The notes: generated by a model not told the origin, from the sequence alone. A DNA stretch of 64,000 bases from Vibrio zhugei (GCF_003716875.1 NZ_CP033078.1:1550001-1614000), one strand, 5' to 3'; positions 26,105 to 36,351 are shown, numbered from the stretch's first letter. Numbers and translations: made by a program.

Positions 26105-27484
26105 CTATTTTTCAGTGACCGAACTAGGTGAAACACCAAAGCACATTTGAGCCCAACGAGCGAGCCCTGCGGTTACCGAACCAAAGTCATTGCCGCCCAC
26201 TACGGGAATATCGGGTAGTAAGTCTGCAACAGTTTGACGTAATATCGGGGACTTTGCAGAGCCGCCTGTCATATAAATGACATCAGGAGTCACGCCACTT
26301 TGGTCCACCGCTTCTTTCACTAATCGCATCATTTTAAGTTTCGGCGCCTGAATCGACTCCATCATGGCCTGCTGAGTAAGCGTAATAGTCACCTCATCCT
26401 GTAAAAAATCCAACTGCGACTGTATCTGCTGTTGCTGCGACAAGGCAATTTTCGCTTCTTCTGCCCGTCTCACCACACCGTGTCCTAGAATGGATTGCTG
26501 TAATTGCAACAAACGTGCAAGTTTTTCAGGTTCTCGAGCGTTTTTATATAATTCCTGCAAACGTGTCTTATTGGCTTGTGAATAAAAATCCGTTTGTGCT
26601 GGTACATCATTGATTGCGACAGGGTTCCAAAATTGGGTAATCGGCATTTCTAATCCCGAGCGCATGAGTGAGCCGTAACCAAATTCAGGCATCAATTGAC
26701 GGAAAGCGAGATGAATGTCTAAATCATTTCCTCCAATACGCTGACCCGTATGGCCCAAAATAGACCGTGTGCGATCCTGCTTATGTCGATAATTAGGCCC
26801 CATCTCAATCATGGAACAATCGGTCGTACCTCCACCAATATCGACGATCAAAACGATCTTATCCTCAGTAAGCGATGCTTCAAATTCCAAACCAGCAGCA
26901 ACCGGTTCGAACTGAAACTCAACATGCTTAAATCCGACTCGCTTAGCGGCATTCAGCAAGATAGCCTCGGCTTGCTGGTCAGCGAGTGTGCCGCCCCGGC
27001 CTTGGAAATGAATCGGACGACCAATGACTGTATCGTCAATATGTTCCTGCAGTGCTTGCTCACTACGCTGCTTAATATTCGCCATCATTGCACATACCAG
27101 ATCTTCAAAAAATTGCAGTTGTGCATCACGTAGGCCAGTACTTCCAAGAAAGGATTTCGGAGATTTGACGTAATAGGTAAATTCGGGATCCGACAAGTAT
27201 TGCTGTAATGCTGCTTGCCCGAAGGCGATATCACCTGGAGCGAGCTCGATGCCCTCTTCTCGATTCACCGCCACGGCACGTCTGAGCGACGCTTGCCCAT
27301 TTTGAGTGTCCGGCACAATATTATAAAATCGATATAAACTTTCCGTGACCGCTTCGCGTGTCGGAGCCGCCAGCGTTGAAGGGATGTAAATATTATCGCC
27401 TTCAAGTGCAATCGGAGATGGTGTTCCGTCTTGCATGTAAGCGACAGAACAACTCGAGGTTCCATAATCAAATCCAATAAACAC
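26105..27484 (-). CDS. yegD: Hsp70-class putative chaperone YegD
   Basis: 459 residues, matching E. coli YegD in length. Actin/Hsp70 ATPase fold without a canonical substrate-binding domain. Phosphate loop 1 is GFDYGTSSCSVAY at the N-terminus, phosphate loop 2 is VDIGGGTTDCSM near residue 225, and the adenosine motif MTGGSAKSP lies near residue 410. The C-terminal lid is absent, as in the family. The client protein is unknown. It stands alone, divergent from the DUF2076 gene. Confidence 0.92.
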   Translation of the reverse strand: MFIGFDYGTSSCSVAYMQDGTPSPIALEGDNIYIPSTLAAPTREAVTESLYRFYNIVPDTQNGQASLRRAVAVNREEGIELAPGDIAFGQAALQQYLSDPEFTYYVKSPKSFLGSTGLRDAQLQFFEDLVCAMMANIKQRSEQALQEHIDDTVIGRPIHFQGRGGTLADQQAEAILLNAAKRVGFKHVEFQFEPVAAGLEFEASLTEDKIVLIVDIGGGTTDCSMIEMGPNYRHKQDRTRSILGHTGQRIGGNDLDIHLAFRQLMPEFGYGSLMRSGLEMPITQFWNPVAINDVPAQTDFYSQANKTRLQELYKNAREPEKLARLLQLQQSILGHGVVRRAEEAKIALSQQQQIQSQLDFLQDEVTITLTQQAMMESIQAPKLKMMRLVKEAVDQSGVTPDVIYMTGGSAKSPILRQTVADLLPDIPVVGGNDFGSVTAGLARWAQMCFGVSPSSVTEK

Positions 27485-27714
27485 AGCCTCTTCCCTTGTC
27501 GAAAAAATAGCCCGATACTTTACACGTATTAAACGCTAAACACCAGTTTATGTGACAGCGTCACGAAATAAATCCTTATCACTCCCTGAGTATCACGACT
27601 ATCACCCAGCCTATCTGTTATATCGTTACATTCACATGCATAGAAATTTGAACTCTCTCTAAAATTTATAGACTAAATAAATATTCACTAAGAGTCGTAC
27701 GCATGAGGTAAAAA

Positions 27715-28524
27715 ATGGATAAACACACTCAAACAGTGATTGATGAACTGTTTCAACGTCTTAATCACGTTGAAAAGCAAAATACTAATCGCGACCGAGA
27801 TGCCGAGTCATTGATTGAAAAGCATGTAGTACAACAACCTTCTGCCCCCTACTACATGGCGCAAACCATGATCATGCAAGAGGCGACGATCAAGCAATTG
27901 CACTCGCAAGTTGAAGCCTTACAAACACAGCTAGAGCAAGAGAAACAAAAGCCATCTGGCGGCTTTTTTTCTCGCGTCTTCGGTGGCAATCAACGCCGTT
28001 CTTCCAATACTCGCCGTGCTAATTTTGATACTAGAGGCCCCAGCTTTGGCTCAAACCAATATGGCCCCCAAGCGGGAGGGTATCCACCCAATTACGGCGG
28101 CGGATATCAGAGAAATAACAGCTTCCTTGGTGGGGCCTTACAAACCGCGGCCGGCGTTGCTGGCGGCATGATGCTCGGCAATATGATGATGGATATGTTT
28201 TCTGGTCATCGACCAGAAGAAATCGTGAACATTATTAACGATGATCCCACACAATCAATGGGCGATCCCAACGATATGATGAACCAGTCAGACTTTATGA
28301 ATAATGGCATGGGCTCAGAGGGTTTTGGACCAGCTGGTTTTGACAATAGCAGCTTCGCTGATCAAAACATTGCCAGTGACAACATGGATCCAAATACCAT
28401 GGGTGGGTTCGATAATAATGACTTTAATGATCCCTTTTCGAATGGGTTTGGCGGTGACGACAGCTTCGGTGGCGGCTTCGACGACGGAGGTTTTGGCGGA
28501 GGAGACTTTGATGACTTCAATTGA
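27715..28524 (+). CDS. DUF2076 family protein with Gly/Asn/Asp-rich tail
   Basis: 269 residues. The N-terminal 75 residues are the DUF2076 helical domain (TVIDELFQRLNHVE, then APYYMAQTMIMQEATIKQL). Next come an Arg/Phe/Ser-rich stretch, a glycine-zipper-like hydrophobic segment with AAGVAGGMMLGNMMMDM (about 145-165), and a tail of Gly, Asp, Asn and Phe that is low-complexity and acidic (GGDDSFGGGFDDGGFGGG). The zipper suggests membrane association. The function is not known to me. RBS GAGGTAAAAA before ATG. Confidence 0.85.
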   Translation: MDKHTQTVIDELFQRLNHVEKQNTNRDRDAESLIEKHVVQQPSAPYYMAQTMIMQEATIKQLHSQVEALQTQLEQEKQKPSGGFFSRVFGGNQRRSSNTRRANFDTRGPSFGSNQYGPQAGGYPPNYGGGYQRNNSFLGGALQTAAGVAGGMMLGNMMMDMFSGHRPEEIVNIINDDPTQSMGDPNDMMNQSDFMNNGMGSEGFGPAGFDNSSFADQNIASDNMDPNTMGGFDNNDFNDPFSNGFGGDDSFGGGFDDGGFGGGDFDDFN

Positions 28525-28599
28525 TCGGTGATGAACGTCACATCACCTAATCACAGTCAGCCACGTATTCCAATCAGACGTGTTCTCGGTCATCTTTCA

Positions 28600-29076
28600 C
28601 TACTTGAGTAAAAGTGGGCCGTCGATTGGAATAAAGCGCGTCGCCGATTGAATAAGTGCATACGCGGTCAATGGTGCCACACCATACACTTCCGTTGCAC
28701 AGCCATAACGGTCGGCCATGTGATCCAGAAGTAAGCTAAAATCGCCATCACCGGACAACAAGACCACCGTATCCGCTTGTTGTCCAAATTCAACCGCATC
28801 AAGTGTAATGCCGACGTCCCAATCGCCTTTCGCGGTTCCATCAGCTCGTTGAATAAAAGGCTTGGTTTTCACGTCAAAGCCAATCGCCCGCAAAATATTT
28901 TGAAACTGGCGCTGCTTTTCATCACCACGGTCAATGGCGTATGCAATGGCCTTAACCACTTCTCTATTTTGGGTCACAGAGCGCCAAAAAACGTTATAAT
29001 CAAAATTGCATTGATAAGCTTCGCGCGTAGTGTAATACACATTTTGCACATCAACGAGTATGACGATTTTTTCCAT
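28600..29076 (-). CDS. NYN-domain (LabA/DUF88-like) PIN-fold protein
   Basis: 158 residues, all NYN domain. The likely acidic, metal-binding positions are D9 in ILVDVQN, the Asp in KGDWDVGITLDAVE and the Asp pair in LLSGDGDFSLLLDH. These proteins are predicted ribonucleases acting in RNA turnover. That is a family inference. Preceded by GAAAGG before the ATG. It stands alone. Confidence 0.88.
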   Translation of the reverse strand: MEKIVILVDVQNVYYTTREAYQCNFDYNVFWRSVTQNREVVKAIAYAIDRGDEKQRQFQNILRAIGFDVKTKPFIQRADGTAKGDWDVGITLDAVEFGQQADTVVLLSGDGDFSLLLDHMADRYGCATEVYGVAPLTAYALIQSATRFIPIDGPLLLK

Positions 29077-29338
29077 GGGAGTGACCTTTCAGTGAAATGA
29101 GCAAGCATATCATAGTTACCCTATCGCCAGTCGATGCTTAACGAGCGCTGAGCGGATATTTTCCACTAAACAAAAAAATCCCCCTAACAAGTAGGAGGAA
29201 ATTAACACAAAGGCAGTCTGTTCAGTTTCGACGACAATCACTTATTAATCAAGACATAAGTACGGGTCTGACGGATCACACATCTAGGAGTGTTAACAGG
29301 GTTCCAGTCTTACTACCATACTTCACTGTTTTCTATCA

Positions 29339-29674
29339 TTAGTGCGTTAAAGGCAGGCCATCATCACCATATAACATTTCTCGGTTATCCTTAGCCGCTT
29401 GGCTTTCATGGCGATTAACGACTTGACGCATTCGCTTGCGACGCAGCTGTTCTCGCTCAGAATAACTCATCTTTTTACTGCGTGTCGCACTCGTCGATTT
29501 TCGAGACGTTGACTTCGTTTTATTGTCACTATCAGAGAGTTGATACTGAGGATTTTTAGGATCCATCATCGCTCCACCCATCATATTATAAGCAGATGGA
29601 TTCATATAGGCGAAAGCGCCAGGAGATAGTGACAATACTGCAAATAGCAAAACATACTTCATCATCAGTTTCAT
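29339..29674 (-). CDS. Small secreted basic protein of unknown function
   Basis: 111 residues. Clear Sec signal (MKLMMKYVLLFAVLSLSPGAFA). The mature part is Met-rich then very basic with Ser/Thr/Lys/Arg repeats (KSTSRKSTSATRSKK) and a YSEREQLRRKRMRQV helix. No family recognised. Low complexity makes homology hard to judge. RBS not obvious. Confidence 0.55.
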   Translation of the reverse strand: MKLMMKYVLLFAVLSLSPGAFAYMNPSAYNMMGGAMMDPKNPQYQLSDSDNKTKSTSRKSTSATRSKKMSYSEREQLRRKRMRQVVNRHESQAAKDNREMLYGDDGLPLTH

Positions 29675-29945
29675 TGTGTTATTCCTACTCTGCTATGAGC
29701 CAAATTATGATATTGCATGCCTAACGGACGAAAATCACTCCATACACTAAGCTATGCTCATCATCCGTCAATACTGTGATATGTCCCCAACTTAATACAC
29801 ATAGGGCCTTGTTAGCAAACTTTTTAGATCATCGCGCAGTAATGACATTTTTATCGATCATCGCTTTTATTTTTTCTGCCATTGCCATTTGCATACTCCA
29901 GTGGTCTAATAGCGGGGAACCATTGATAAATACGGTAATATAACC

Positions 29946-31370
29946 ATGCAACAGGACCACCAACCAACTTTCTTTTTCTTTGACTATGAAACGTGGGGGA
30001 CCAGCCCAGCAAAAGATCGGCCAAGCCAATTTGCTGGAATTCGTACAGATAAAGATTTTAATATCATTGGTGAACCGGTCGTCCTCTATTGTCAATTACC
30101 TGCAGATTACCTGCCCAATCCTGAAGCTGCGTTAATTACCGGTATCAAACCTCAAGTCGCGATGCAAAAAGGCGTGCCTGAGCCTGAATTCATTCAGCGC
30201 ATTTATCAAGAGCTTGCTACCCCCAATACGACCAACCTCGGCTACAACAATATTCGTTTTGATGATGAAGTCACTCGCTATACCGCCTATCGTAACTTTC
30301 TTGATCCCTATGAGTGGAGTTATAAAAATGGCAACTCTCGCTGGGACCTCCTTGATGTACTGCGTGCTTGTCATGCCTTACGTCCTGAGGGCATCGAATG
30401 GCCTCAAAACGAGGACGGCTACACCAGCTTTAAACTGGAACACTTGTCGAAAGCCAATGGTATAGAACACGAAAATGCGCATGATGCATTAGCCGATGTC
30501 ATCGCAACCATTGAAATGGCAAAGAAAGTAAAATTGGCTCAGCCTAAACTGTTTGACTATTTCTTTAGTATGCGCAATAAGCGTCCACTCAACGATTTGA
30601 TCGATATTGTCAATATGACGCCACTGATGCATGTCTCTGGCATGCTGGGCCGCGACTGTCACTACACCAGTTGGGTCGTTCCGGTTGCGTGGCATCCCAC
30701 CAATAAGAATGCGGTGATCATGGTCGATCTGGCTAAAGACCCGCAAGTCCTCCTGGATTTAACCGCCGACGAATTGACAGAGCGACTGTACACTAAGAAA
30801 GAAGCATTAGGGCCCGACGAAGATCCGGTACCAGTAAAACTCGTCCACATTAATAAGTGCCCAATACTGGCACCAGCGAAAACCCTAACCGCTGACAATG
30901 CGGCGCAAATCGGCATCGATCGTCAACAGTGTTTAGCGCATCTTGCAATCCTGCGTGAGAATACACAAATTCGGGAAAAACTCGTCACTTTGTTCTCTCA
31001 TGAACGAGAATATCCGGCCAGTACCGATGTTGATACCCAACTCTATGACGGGTTCTTCTCTCCCACAGATAAAGCCGCTATGGCCATCATTCGCGACAGC
31101 CACCCAGAGAATCTTGGTGCATTAGACATTCAATTTCATGATCCGCGCATCAAGCCTTTGCTGTTTCGCTATCGTGCCCGTCACTTCCCTTGGACGCTCA
31201 GCGAAAGTGAACAACATCGTTGGAAAGATCATTGCCGAGAGTATTTCGAAAGTCATATCGAATCATACATGTTGAATTTGGAGAACTTAATGCATGAGCA
31301 TGAAAGCGACTCCAAGAAAATGGCTCTGCTGAAAGCAGTTTATCAGTACGTCGAACACATCGCGTCTTAA
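29946..31370 (+). CDS. sbcB: Exodeoxyribonuclease I
   Basis: 474 residues (E. coli 475). Processive 3'-5' single-strand exonuclease in repair and recombination. DEDDh motifs: D/E in FFFDYETWGTSP, the second Asp in LGYNNIRFDDEVTRY, and the HDALADV third motif. The C-terminal SH3-like and helical domains follow. Starts at an ATG with a weak site. The next gene begins 23 bp downstream. Confidence 0.97.
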   Translation: MQQDHQPTFFFFDYETWGTSPAKDRPSQFAGIRTDKDFNIIGEPVVLYCQLPADYLPNPEAALITGIKPQVAMQKGVPEPEFIQRIYQELATPNTTNLGYNNIRFDDEVTRYTAYRNFLDPYEWSYKNGNSRWDLLDVLRACHALRPEGIEWPQNEDGYTSFKLEHLSKANGIEHENAHDALADVIATIEMAKKVKLAQPKLFDYFFSMRNKRPLNDLIDIVNMTPLMHVSGMLGRDCHYTSWVVPVAWHPTNKNAVIMVDLAKDPQVLLDLTADELTERLYTKKEALGPDEDPVPVKLVHINKCPILAPAKTLTADNAAQIGIDRQQCLAHLAILRENTQIREKLVTLFSHEREYPASTDVDTQLYDGFFSPTDKAAMAIIRDSHPENLGALDIQFHDPRIKPLLFRYRARHFPWTLSESEQHRWKDHCREYFESHIESYMLNLENLMHEHESDSKKMALLKAVYQYVEHIAS

Positions 31371-31393
31371 CTTTACATTACGACATCACCACT

Positions 31394-31783
31394 ATGCCCA
31401 AAACACTATTGCAGTACGGCGTGTCATTCGCGCTCATTTATCTTAGTTTAACCCTCGGTAATTGGATTCAAAGCCTCCTCGCCATTGCTATCCCCGGCAG
31501 TATCTTTGGTATGTTGATCTTATTTGCATTGCTTGTCAGTGGTATCACGCCTGTCAACTGGGTGAAGCCCGGTTGCCACTTCTTCATTCGCTACATGATG
31601 CTGCTCTTTGTTCCCATCAGTGTGGGATTAATGGACCACTTTGATCTCATGATTAATAATGCTTGGGCGATCTTAGCCAGTGCGATTGGTGGCTCACTCA
31701 TCGTCTTGGTGATATTAAGCCTTGTTCTCAACAAGTTTATGAATCGTATTGAACCTCAGGCGTCTCATAAGGAGCATCACTAA
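31394..31783 (+). CDS. yohJ: LrgA/CidA-family membrane protein YohJ
   Basis: 129 residues with four predicted helices. The CidA/LrgA signature is seen in IPGSIFGMLILFALL and in the helix around FVPISVGLMDHFDL. Holin-like family. In E. coli the order is also yohJ-yohK-cdd. Its stop overlaps the next start (TAATG). Function in pyruvate or nucleoside export or murein control is debated. Confidence 0.9.
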   Translation: MPKTLLQYGVSFALIYLSLTLGNWIQSLLAIAIPGSIFGMLILFALLVSGITPVNWVKPGCHFFIRYMMLLFVPISVGLMDHFDLMINNAWAILASAIGGSLIVLVILSLVLNKFMNRIEPQASHKEHH

Positions 31784-32469
31784 TGTGGTTGGTTGTTACC
31801 ATTGCGGTATTTTTCATTTGTCGTTGGTTTTGCGCGAAAATCTCCTCCCCCATCGCAAACCCTTTACTGATTTGTATTGCTCTACTGATCGTACTGCTGA
31901 CGGCATTGAATATTCCCTTTAAAACGTATTACGCCGATAACATTTATTTAAGCCAGCTACTCGGTCCTGCGGTCGTTGCCTTAGCCTTTCCGCTATACGA
32001 ACAACTCCCGCAAATCCGTGCCAATTGGCGAGTGATTTTATTGGCTTGCCTCTTAAGTAGCGTGATGTCAATGATAACGGCCAGCGTCATTGCGGTGTTA
32101 TTACATACAGACATGCACTTAGTCGCCGCGCTTATGGCCAAATCGGTGACCACTCCGATAGCAATGGAAGTCGCGAGTCACCTTGGTGGGGAACCTTCGA
32201 TTTCGGCGATCGTGGTGATGATTGTAGGACTGTTCGGGGCCATCATGGGCTATCCGATTCTTCGCTTTTTGAATATCCAACATTCGCTTGCCAGAGGGTT
32301 ATCGATGGGCTCGGTCTCACATGCCTTAGGAACGGCAACCTGCGCAGAAACCGATCCCAAAGACGGGGCATTCAGCTCTCTGGCATTGGTATTATGCGGA
32401 GTTATTACGTCAATTTTGGCGCCGTTTCTCTTCACGTTGACAGTCTGGCTCGATCAACTCCTTCACTGA
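31783..32469 (+). CDS. yohK: LrgB-family membrane protein YohK
   Basis: 228 residues with about six helices. LrgB features are QLLGPAVVALAFPLYEQ, the MAKSVTTPIAMEVA motif, GMxG-like GLFGAIMGYPILRF and SHALGTATCAETDPKDGAFSSLAL. Paired with YohJ by a one-base overlap. A terminator follows before cdd. Confidence 0.93.
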   Translation: MWLVVTIAVFFICRWFCAKISSPIANPLLICIALLIVLLTALNIPFKTYYADNIYLSQLLGPAVVALAFPLYEQLPQIRANWRVILLACLLSSVMSMITASVIAVLLHTDMHLVAALMAKSVTTPIAMEVASHLGGEPSISAIVVMIVGLFGAIMGYPILRFLNIQHSLARGLSMGSVSHALGTATCAETDPKDGAFSSLALVLCGVITSILAPFLFTLTVWLDQLLH

Positions 32470-32524
32470 TGCTGCTGCCTACCATGGCGTCCCCCAGATG
32501 CCATTGTGGCGCAATGCAAAGCTT

Positions 32525-32551
32525 AAAGGCGCGTGGAAGACGCGCCTTCTT
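32525..32551 (+). terminator. Terminator-like hairpin after yohK
   Basis: AAGGCGCGT / ACGCGCCTT arms with GGAAG loop, followed by CTT, so short of T's. Confidence 0.6.
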
Positions 32552-32601
32552 GCGTGATCTATAACTATTAATGCAATAAAAATAACACCTTTCATTTGAA
32601 A

Positions 32602-32617
32602 TGTGACCATCATCACT
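32602..32617 (+). promoter_or_regulatory. CRP-cAMP binding site upstream of cdd
   Basis: TGTGA-CCATCA-TCACT, 9 of 10 in the CRP half-sites, 55 bp before the cdd start. In E. coli cdd is CRP/CytR-controlled. Confidence 0.75.
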
Positions 32618-32672
32618 TCAATAACTGGCATTTTCCCTAAACTGACTATCCATAATCAATTAGGATGCTCCA

Positions 32673-33569
32673 ATGAAAGATTTACTCGAGCAGGCGTTAA
32701 GCCGCCTTCCTGAGTCAATTGCCGACTCTCTTACTCCGATTGTTTTAGACAAGGATTTTGACGCAACACTCTCTAGCCAACAGTTTGATACACTCCTCAA
32801 ATGCTCTGGGCTCAATGATGCCGATTTACGTGTCGCGCTTCTCCCCCTAGCCGCCTGTTATGCGCATGTGCCTATTTCAAAATTTTATGTGGGAGCCATA
32901 GCACGAGGACTGACTGGTACGCTGTACTTTGGCGCCAACATGGAGTTCTCAGGGGTACAATTGGGTCAATCCATCCATGCAGAACAAGCGGCCATTAGTC
33001 ATGCATGGATGAAAGGTGAAACGGGTATTAAAGACGTCACGGTCAATCATACTCCCTGCGGTCACTGTCGCCAGTTCATGAATGAGTTGACTACGGCCTC
33101 CTCGTTGATGATTCAATTACCACAACGAGACGAGTTGTCGTTGCAACACTATCTTCCTGAATCTTTTGGCCCTGATGATTTAGACATTGCGCAGCGTTTG
33201 ATGGATAAGTCTCATCAAGGCGTTGAGCATCCGTTAGATGATCCTCTCTTGACGCAGGCACTCGCAGCACTGAATATCAGCCATGCGCCTTATACCCATA
33301 ATGTCAGTGGCGTGGCTCTACGGACCACGACGCAGGACACCTTCCAAGGCGCTTATGCTGAAAATGCGGCGTTTAATCCCAGCCTTGCGCCATTGCAAGT
33401 GGCGTTAATTCAAATGCGCATGGCAGGCTTGGACTTTTCTCTGGTCACTCATGTGGCATTGGTCGAAATGGGAAATACGCCGATCAGTCATCTCGATAGC
33501 ACGCAAGCCACACTTGATGGGCTCAACCCAGACATTGAATTCAGCTACGCGTCCGTCCCATCAAAGTGA
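32673..33569 (+). CDS. cdd: Cytidine deaminase
   Basis: 298 residues, the two-domain enterobacterial/vibrio dimeric form. Converts cytidine and deoxycytidine to uridine for pyrimidine salvage. Zinc site: H102-A-E104 (IHAEQAA) and PC129GHC132, in register with E. coli. The C-terminal domain repeats the fold without zinc ligands. A CRP site upstream fits catabolite control. RBS TTAGGA. Confidence 0.96.
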   Translation: MKDLLEQALSRLPESIADSLTPIVLDKDFDATLSSQQFDTLLKCSGLNDADLRVALLPLAACYAHVPISKFYVGAIARGLTGTLYFGANMEFSGVQLGQSIHAEQAAISHAWMKGETGIKDVTVNHTPCGHCRQFMNELTTASSLMIQLPQRDELSLQHYLPESFGPDDLDIAQRLMDKSHQGVEHPLDDPLLTQALAALNISHAPYTHNVSGVALRTTTQDTFQGAYAENAAFNPSLAPLQVALIQMRMAGLDFSLVTHVALVEMGNTPISHLDSTQATLDGLNPDIEFSYASVPSK

Positions 33570-33616
33570 TTGAGTATTCGTCGAGCAAACGAAGACAACA
33601 CTGCAAGACGAATATA

Positions 33617-33649
33617 AAAAGCCCTTTCACTGCAACATGAAAGGGCTTC
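33617..33649. terminator. Bidirectional terminator between cdd and the DCC gene
   Basis: AAAAAGCCCTTTCA / TGAAAGGGCTTCT arms with a CTGCAACA loop, between convergent genes. Confidence 0.82.
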
Positions 33650-33672
33650 TATAACATCAGATGACCGAAGGA

Positions 33673-34068
33673 TTATTTCTTGTTAATGGAACATTGTCCG
33701 CTCTCGCACCTCGAGGTACCGGTAAAAAGAAACGAAATACGGTAACGATGGCGAGCAAAAAACAAATAACACCAATCTGCAACAGGTCGAATTAAAGGCC
33801 AGCGCAATGGCGCATAGACCCATCCTTTCCCTACCATTTGCCACGCTTTATGCACCGCATCTAGCCCAAGTAATAATCGACCTTGCTGATCAACCGCATG
33901 CAAGATTTCGCTGGCGGCAACCGGGTCAATATCGGGAAATTGCGCAAACTCGTCACTATGTAGATCAACGAGATGGAGACGCTGCTGCGTATCACGCTTA
34001 CGTAACTGGTCCATTTCTTTTGCACACAACGGGCACGTTCCATCATAAAACACGATCAATGAGCTCAT
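33673..34068 (-). CDS. DCC-family thiol-disulfide oxidoreductase-like protein (DUF393)
   Basis: 131 residues. Named for the DxxCxxC motif, here YDGTCPLCAKEMDQL at the N-terminus, then VDLHSD and a GLDAVHKAW helix. The C-terminal half has a hydrophobic PVADWCYLFFARHRYRISFLF helix and a CESGQCSIN end with a second Cys pair. The start MSSLIVFYDG is the family start. A longer frame overlaps the next gene. It is 64 bp downstream of the 2H phosphoesterase gene and likely co-transcribed with it. Confidence 0.85.
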   Translation of the reverse strand: MSSLIVFYDGTCPLCAKEMDQLRKRDTQQRLHLVDLHSDEFAQFPDIDPVAASEILHAVDQQGRLLLGLDAVHKAWQMVGKGWVYAPLRWPLIRPVADWCYLFFARHRYRISFLFTGTSRCESGQCSINKK

Positions 34069-34132
34069 TATCTGACTTCTACCTAGTGGTGTTCGAGTGA
34101 ATCTACACTCTATCACACCTGTAGGTGACTCA

Positions 34133-34825
34133 CTATGGCTGCGCCTTGTTGAAGCGGTATTCACCCAAAATCGTTTTTTGCTGACCCCACTTATCCGTAA
34201 TGCCCACGCCGATTCCTACAATTTTTCCCTGCACATAGGGGGGATGCTGGTGCATGGCCTTCGCGAACTTGGCTAAGTTAGGGTTGGTTTCGCCCCCAAC
34301 GAGCGTTAAGTGAGGCGTGAAATTTTGAAACACATTTGGACTGCCATAGCGCTCAAATGCCGCCTGTTTATTCGGATACGCTTTGACCCAGTCAGGCATC
34401 GTCGGATCAGAAACGCGTAACGGTTCGAGCGCGAGTGTGATTTCATCAGCCAAACGCTGCAGCGCGGCGCTGCGCTTCACATCGATAAACGCCCAGTGCC
34501 CTTTGGTCACGGTGACACCACTGGCCGTAATAGGAAACGGCGCCTGTGTTTTCGCAAACCGTTGGACAATCTGAGTGATTTTTTCTTGAGCTGAAGATGG
34601 AAACTCTGTCAAATACAGAGTGATATGAACAGGCTTACCTTGACGATAAAAACTGTCAATACCGTAAGAGTGCAGCGTATCACTGGTTTGCTGCATTGTT
34701 TTCACCACACTGTCTGACGGCATAGCAAAAACGTCGATACTGGTTGCATGAGCCCATAGCGGTAAGGCAACAAGCAGACAAGCGCTCATCCCAGCCTTAA
34801 CGGTAGACATAAAAACAGAAGTCAT
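34133..34825 (-). CDS. Secreted 2H-phosphoesterase (2'-5' RNA ligase-like) family protein
   Basis: 230 residues. The N-terminus is a Sec signal (SACLLVALPLWAHA). The mature protein has the two HxT motifs of 2H phosphoesterases: VHITLYL at about residue 66 and PHLTLVG at about 171, with the proper spacing of about 105 residues. 2H enzymes usually act on 2',3'-cyclic or 2'-5' linkages in cytosolic RNA, so an exported form is unusual. The start is supported by AGAGGA. It is followed by the DCC gene on the same strand. Confidence 0.8.
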   Translation of the reverse strand: MTSVFMSTVKAGMSACLLVALPLWAHATSIDVFAMPSDSVVKTMQQTSDTLHSYGIDSFYRQGKPVHITLYLTEFPSSAQEKITQIVQRFAKTQAPFPITASGVTVTKGHWAFIDVKRSAALQRLADEITLALEPLRVSDPTMPDWVKAYPNKQAAFERYGSPNVFQNFTPHLTLVGGETNPNLAKFAKAMHQHPPYVQGKIVGIGVGITDKWGQQKTILGEYRFNKAQP

Positions 34826-35048
34826 ACATTCCTCTTAAATAATCCAATGGCATAGACGACTTAACTTATTGATGGAAAATACAATATCATTAAATAATCG
34901 CCCTAAAGTATACCGTTTGTACATGACATTCTCGTGATACAGCGCCCATCTCTGAGATTCATGTATCACCATAACTCTCGCTTACTCACACACTCAATGC
35001 GGTATGTCCGGGCTCCTCTTTATTAATTCATAGTCAATAATTTCGACT

Positions 35049-35064
35049 ACGCAAACGTTTGCTT
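35049..35064 (+). promoter_or_regulatory. PurR operator upstream of purT
   Basis: ACGCAAACGTTTGCTT, matching the Pur box ACGCAAACGTTTGCGT at 14 of 16 positions, 68 bp before the start of purT. Confidence 0.88.
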
Positions 35065-35132
35065 TTTGCATTAAAATCCGTATTATGTGCGCTGTTTATT
35101 ATCAGCACTCTATACATTGGGAAGGATTTTTT

Positions 35133-36308
35133 ATGTTGGGAACCGCTACAAGTACAAATGCAACTCGTGTCCTGTTACTTGGTTCAGGAGAATTAGGTAA
35201 AGAAGTTGCGATTGAATGTCAGCGCCTTGGTTTGGAAGTGATCGCCTGCGACCGGTATGATAACGCGCCAGCCATGCAAATTGCCCATCGTCGTCATGTT
35301 TTTAATATGCTAGATGGTGAGATGCTGCATCGCATCATCGAACAAGAGCAGCCTCACTATATCGTTCCTGAAGTTGAAGCGATCGCCACGTCAAAACTGA
35401 TTGAATTAGAACAGAGAGGATTTAATGTCGTGCCAACGGCGAACGCCACTCGCCTCACCATGGATCGTGAAGGCATCCGTCGCCTAGCCGCAGAAACCCT
35501 CGCGTTGCCAACCTCACCTTTCCGCTTCGCTGATACTTACGAAGAATTTAACGCAGGCGTCGAAGCCGTCGGTTTTCCCTGTGTCTGCAAACCCGTAATG
35601 AGCTCATCAGGCAAAGGTCAAAGTGTCCTTAACTCCTCGTCAGACATTCCAACCGCATGGGAGTACGCACAAGCGGGTGGTCGCAGTGGTGCAGGTCGCG
35701 TTATCGTTGAAGGCTTCATTGACTTTGATTACGAAATTACACTCCTCACCGTCCGTGCCGTCGATGGCGTGCATTTCTGTGCTCCAGTGGGTCACCGTCA
35801 AGAGGATGGCGATTACCGTGAGTCTTGGCAGCCACAAGCAATGACCGAAAAAGCACGCAAGGCAGCCGAATATGTGGCCAAAGAAGTGGTCAATGCGTTA
35901 GGCGGTTATGGCCTGTTTGGGGTCGAACTCTTTGTCAAAGGCGATAGCGTTATTTTTAATGAAGTCTCCCCTCGCCCGCATGACACGGGTTTAGTGACGC
36001 TGATTTCACAAGATCTTTCAGAGTTCGCGCTCCATGTCCGCGCGTTCACAGGCTTGCCTATTGGGCATATCACGCAATACGGTGCCAGCGCTTCCGCGGC
36101 TATTTTAGGTCAAGGGGTATCGACTTCACTCGGCTTTGGTGGTTTGGAACATGCGCTTCTGGTACCGCATACCCAAGTTCGTTTATTCGCCAAACCAGAG
36201 ATTGATGGCCGCCGCCGACTAGGCGTGGCCCTTGCGCGCGGGGAAACGGTCGAGCACGCCATTGAGCTTGCCGCAGAATGTCGTAACGCGATCCAGATTC
36301 ATTATTAA
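35133..36308 (+). CDS. purT: Formate-dependent GAR transformylase (phosphoribosylglycinamide formyltransferase 2)
   Basis: 391 residues (E. coli 392). ATP-grasp enzyme using formate and ATP to formylate GAR in purine synthesis, an alternative to Pur[10 protein letters not shown] at the N-terminus, SSGKGQSV in the ATP-binding loop, and ATP-grasp core [15 protein letters not shown] chosen with GGAAGGA upstream. A frame opening at 35085 lacks a site. Under a PurR box, and it shares the regulon with purC later in the window. Confidence 0.97.
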   Translation: MLGTATSTNATRVLLLGSGELGKEVAIECQRLGLEVIACDRYDNAPAMQIAHRRHVFNMLDGEMLHRIIEQEQPHYIVPEVEAIATSKLIELEQRGFNVVPTANATRLTMDREGIRRLAAETLALPTSPFRFADTYEEFNAGVEAVGFPCVCKPVMSSSGKGQSVLNSSSDIPTAWEYAQAGGRSGAGRVIVEGFIDFDYEITLLTVRAVDGVHFCAPVGHRQEDGDYRESWQPQAMTEKARKAAEYVAKEVVNALGGYGLFGVELFVKGDSVIFNEVSPRPHDTGLVTLISQDLSEFALHVRAFTGLPIGHITQYGASASAAILGQGVSTSLGFGGLEHALLVPHTQVRLFAKPEIDGRRRLGVALARGETVEHAIELAAECRNAIQIHY

Positions 36309-36318
36309 ATCCATCGAT

Positions 36319-36344
36319 GTTAGGTGGACATTGGTCCACCTAAC
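36319..36344. terminator. Hairpin between convergent purT and tpm
   Basis: GTTAGGTGGAC-ATTG-GTCCACCTAAC, an 11-bp perfect stem with few T's on either side. Probable shared terminator. Confidence 0.6.
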
Positions 36345-36351
36345 GCTGTTA

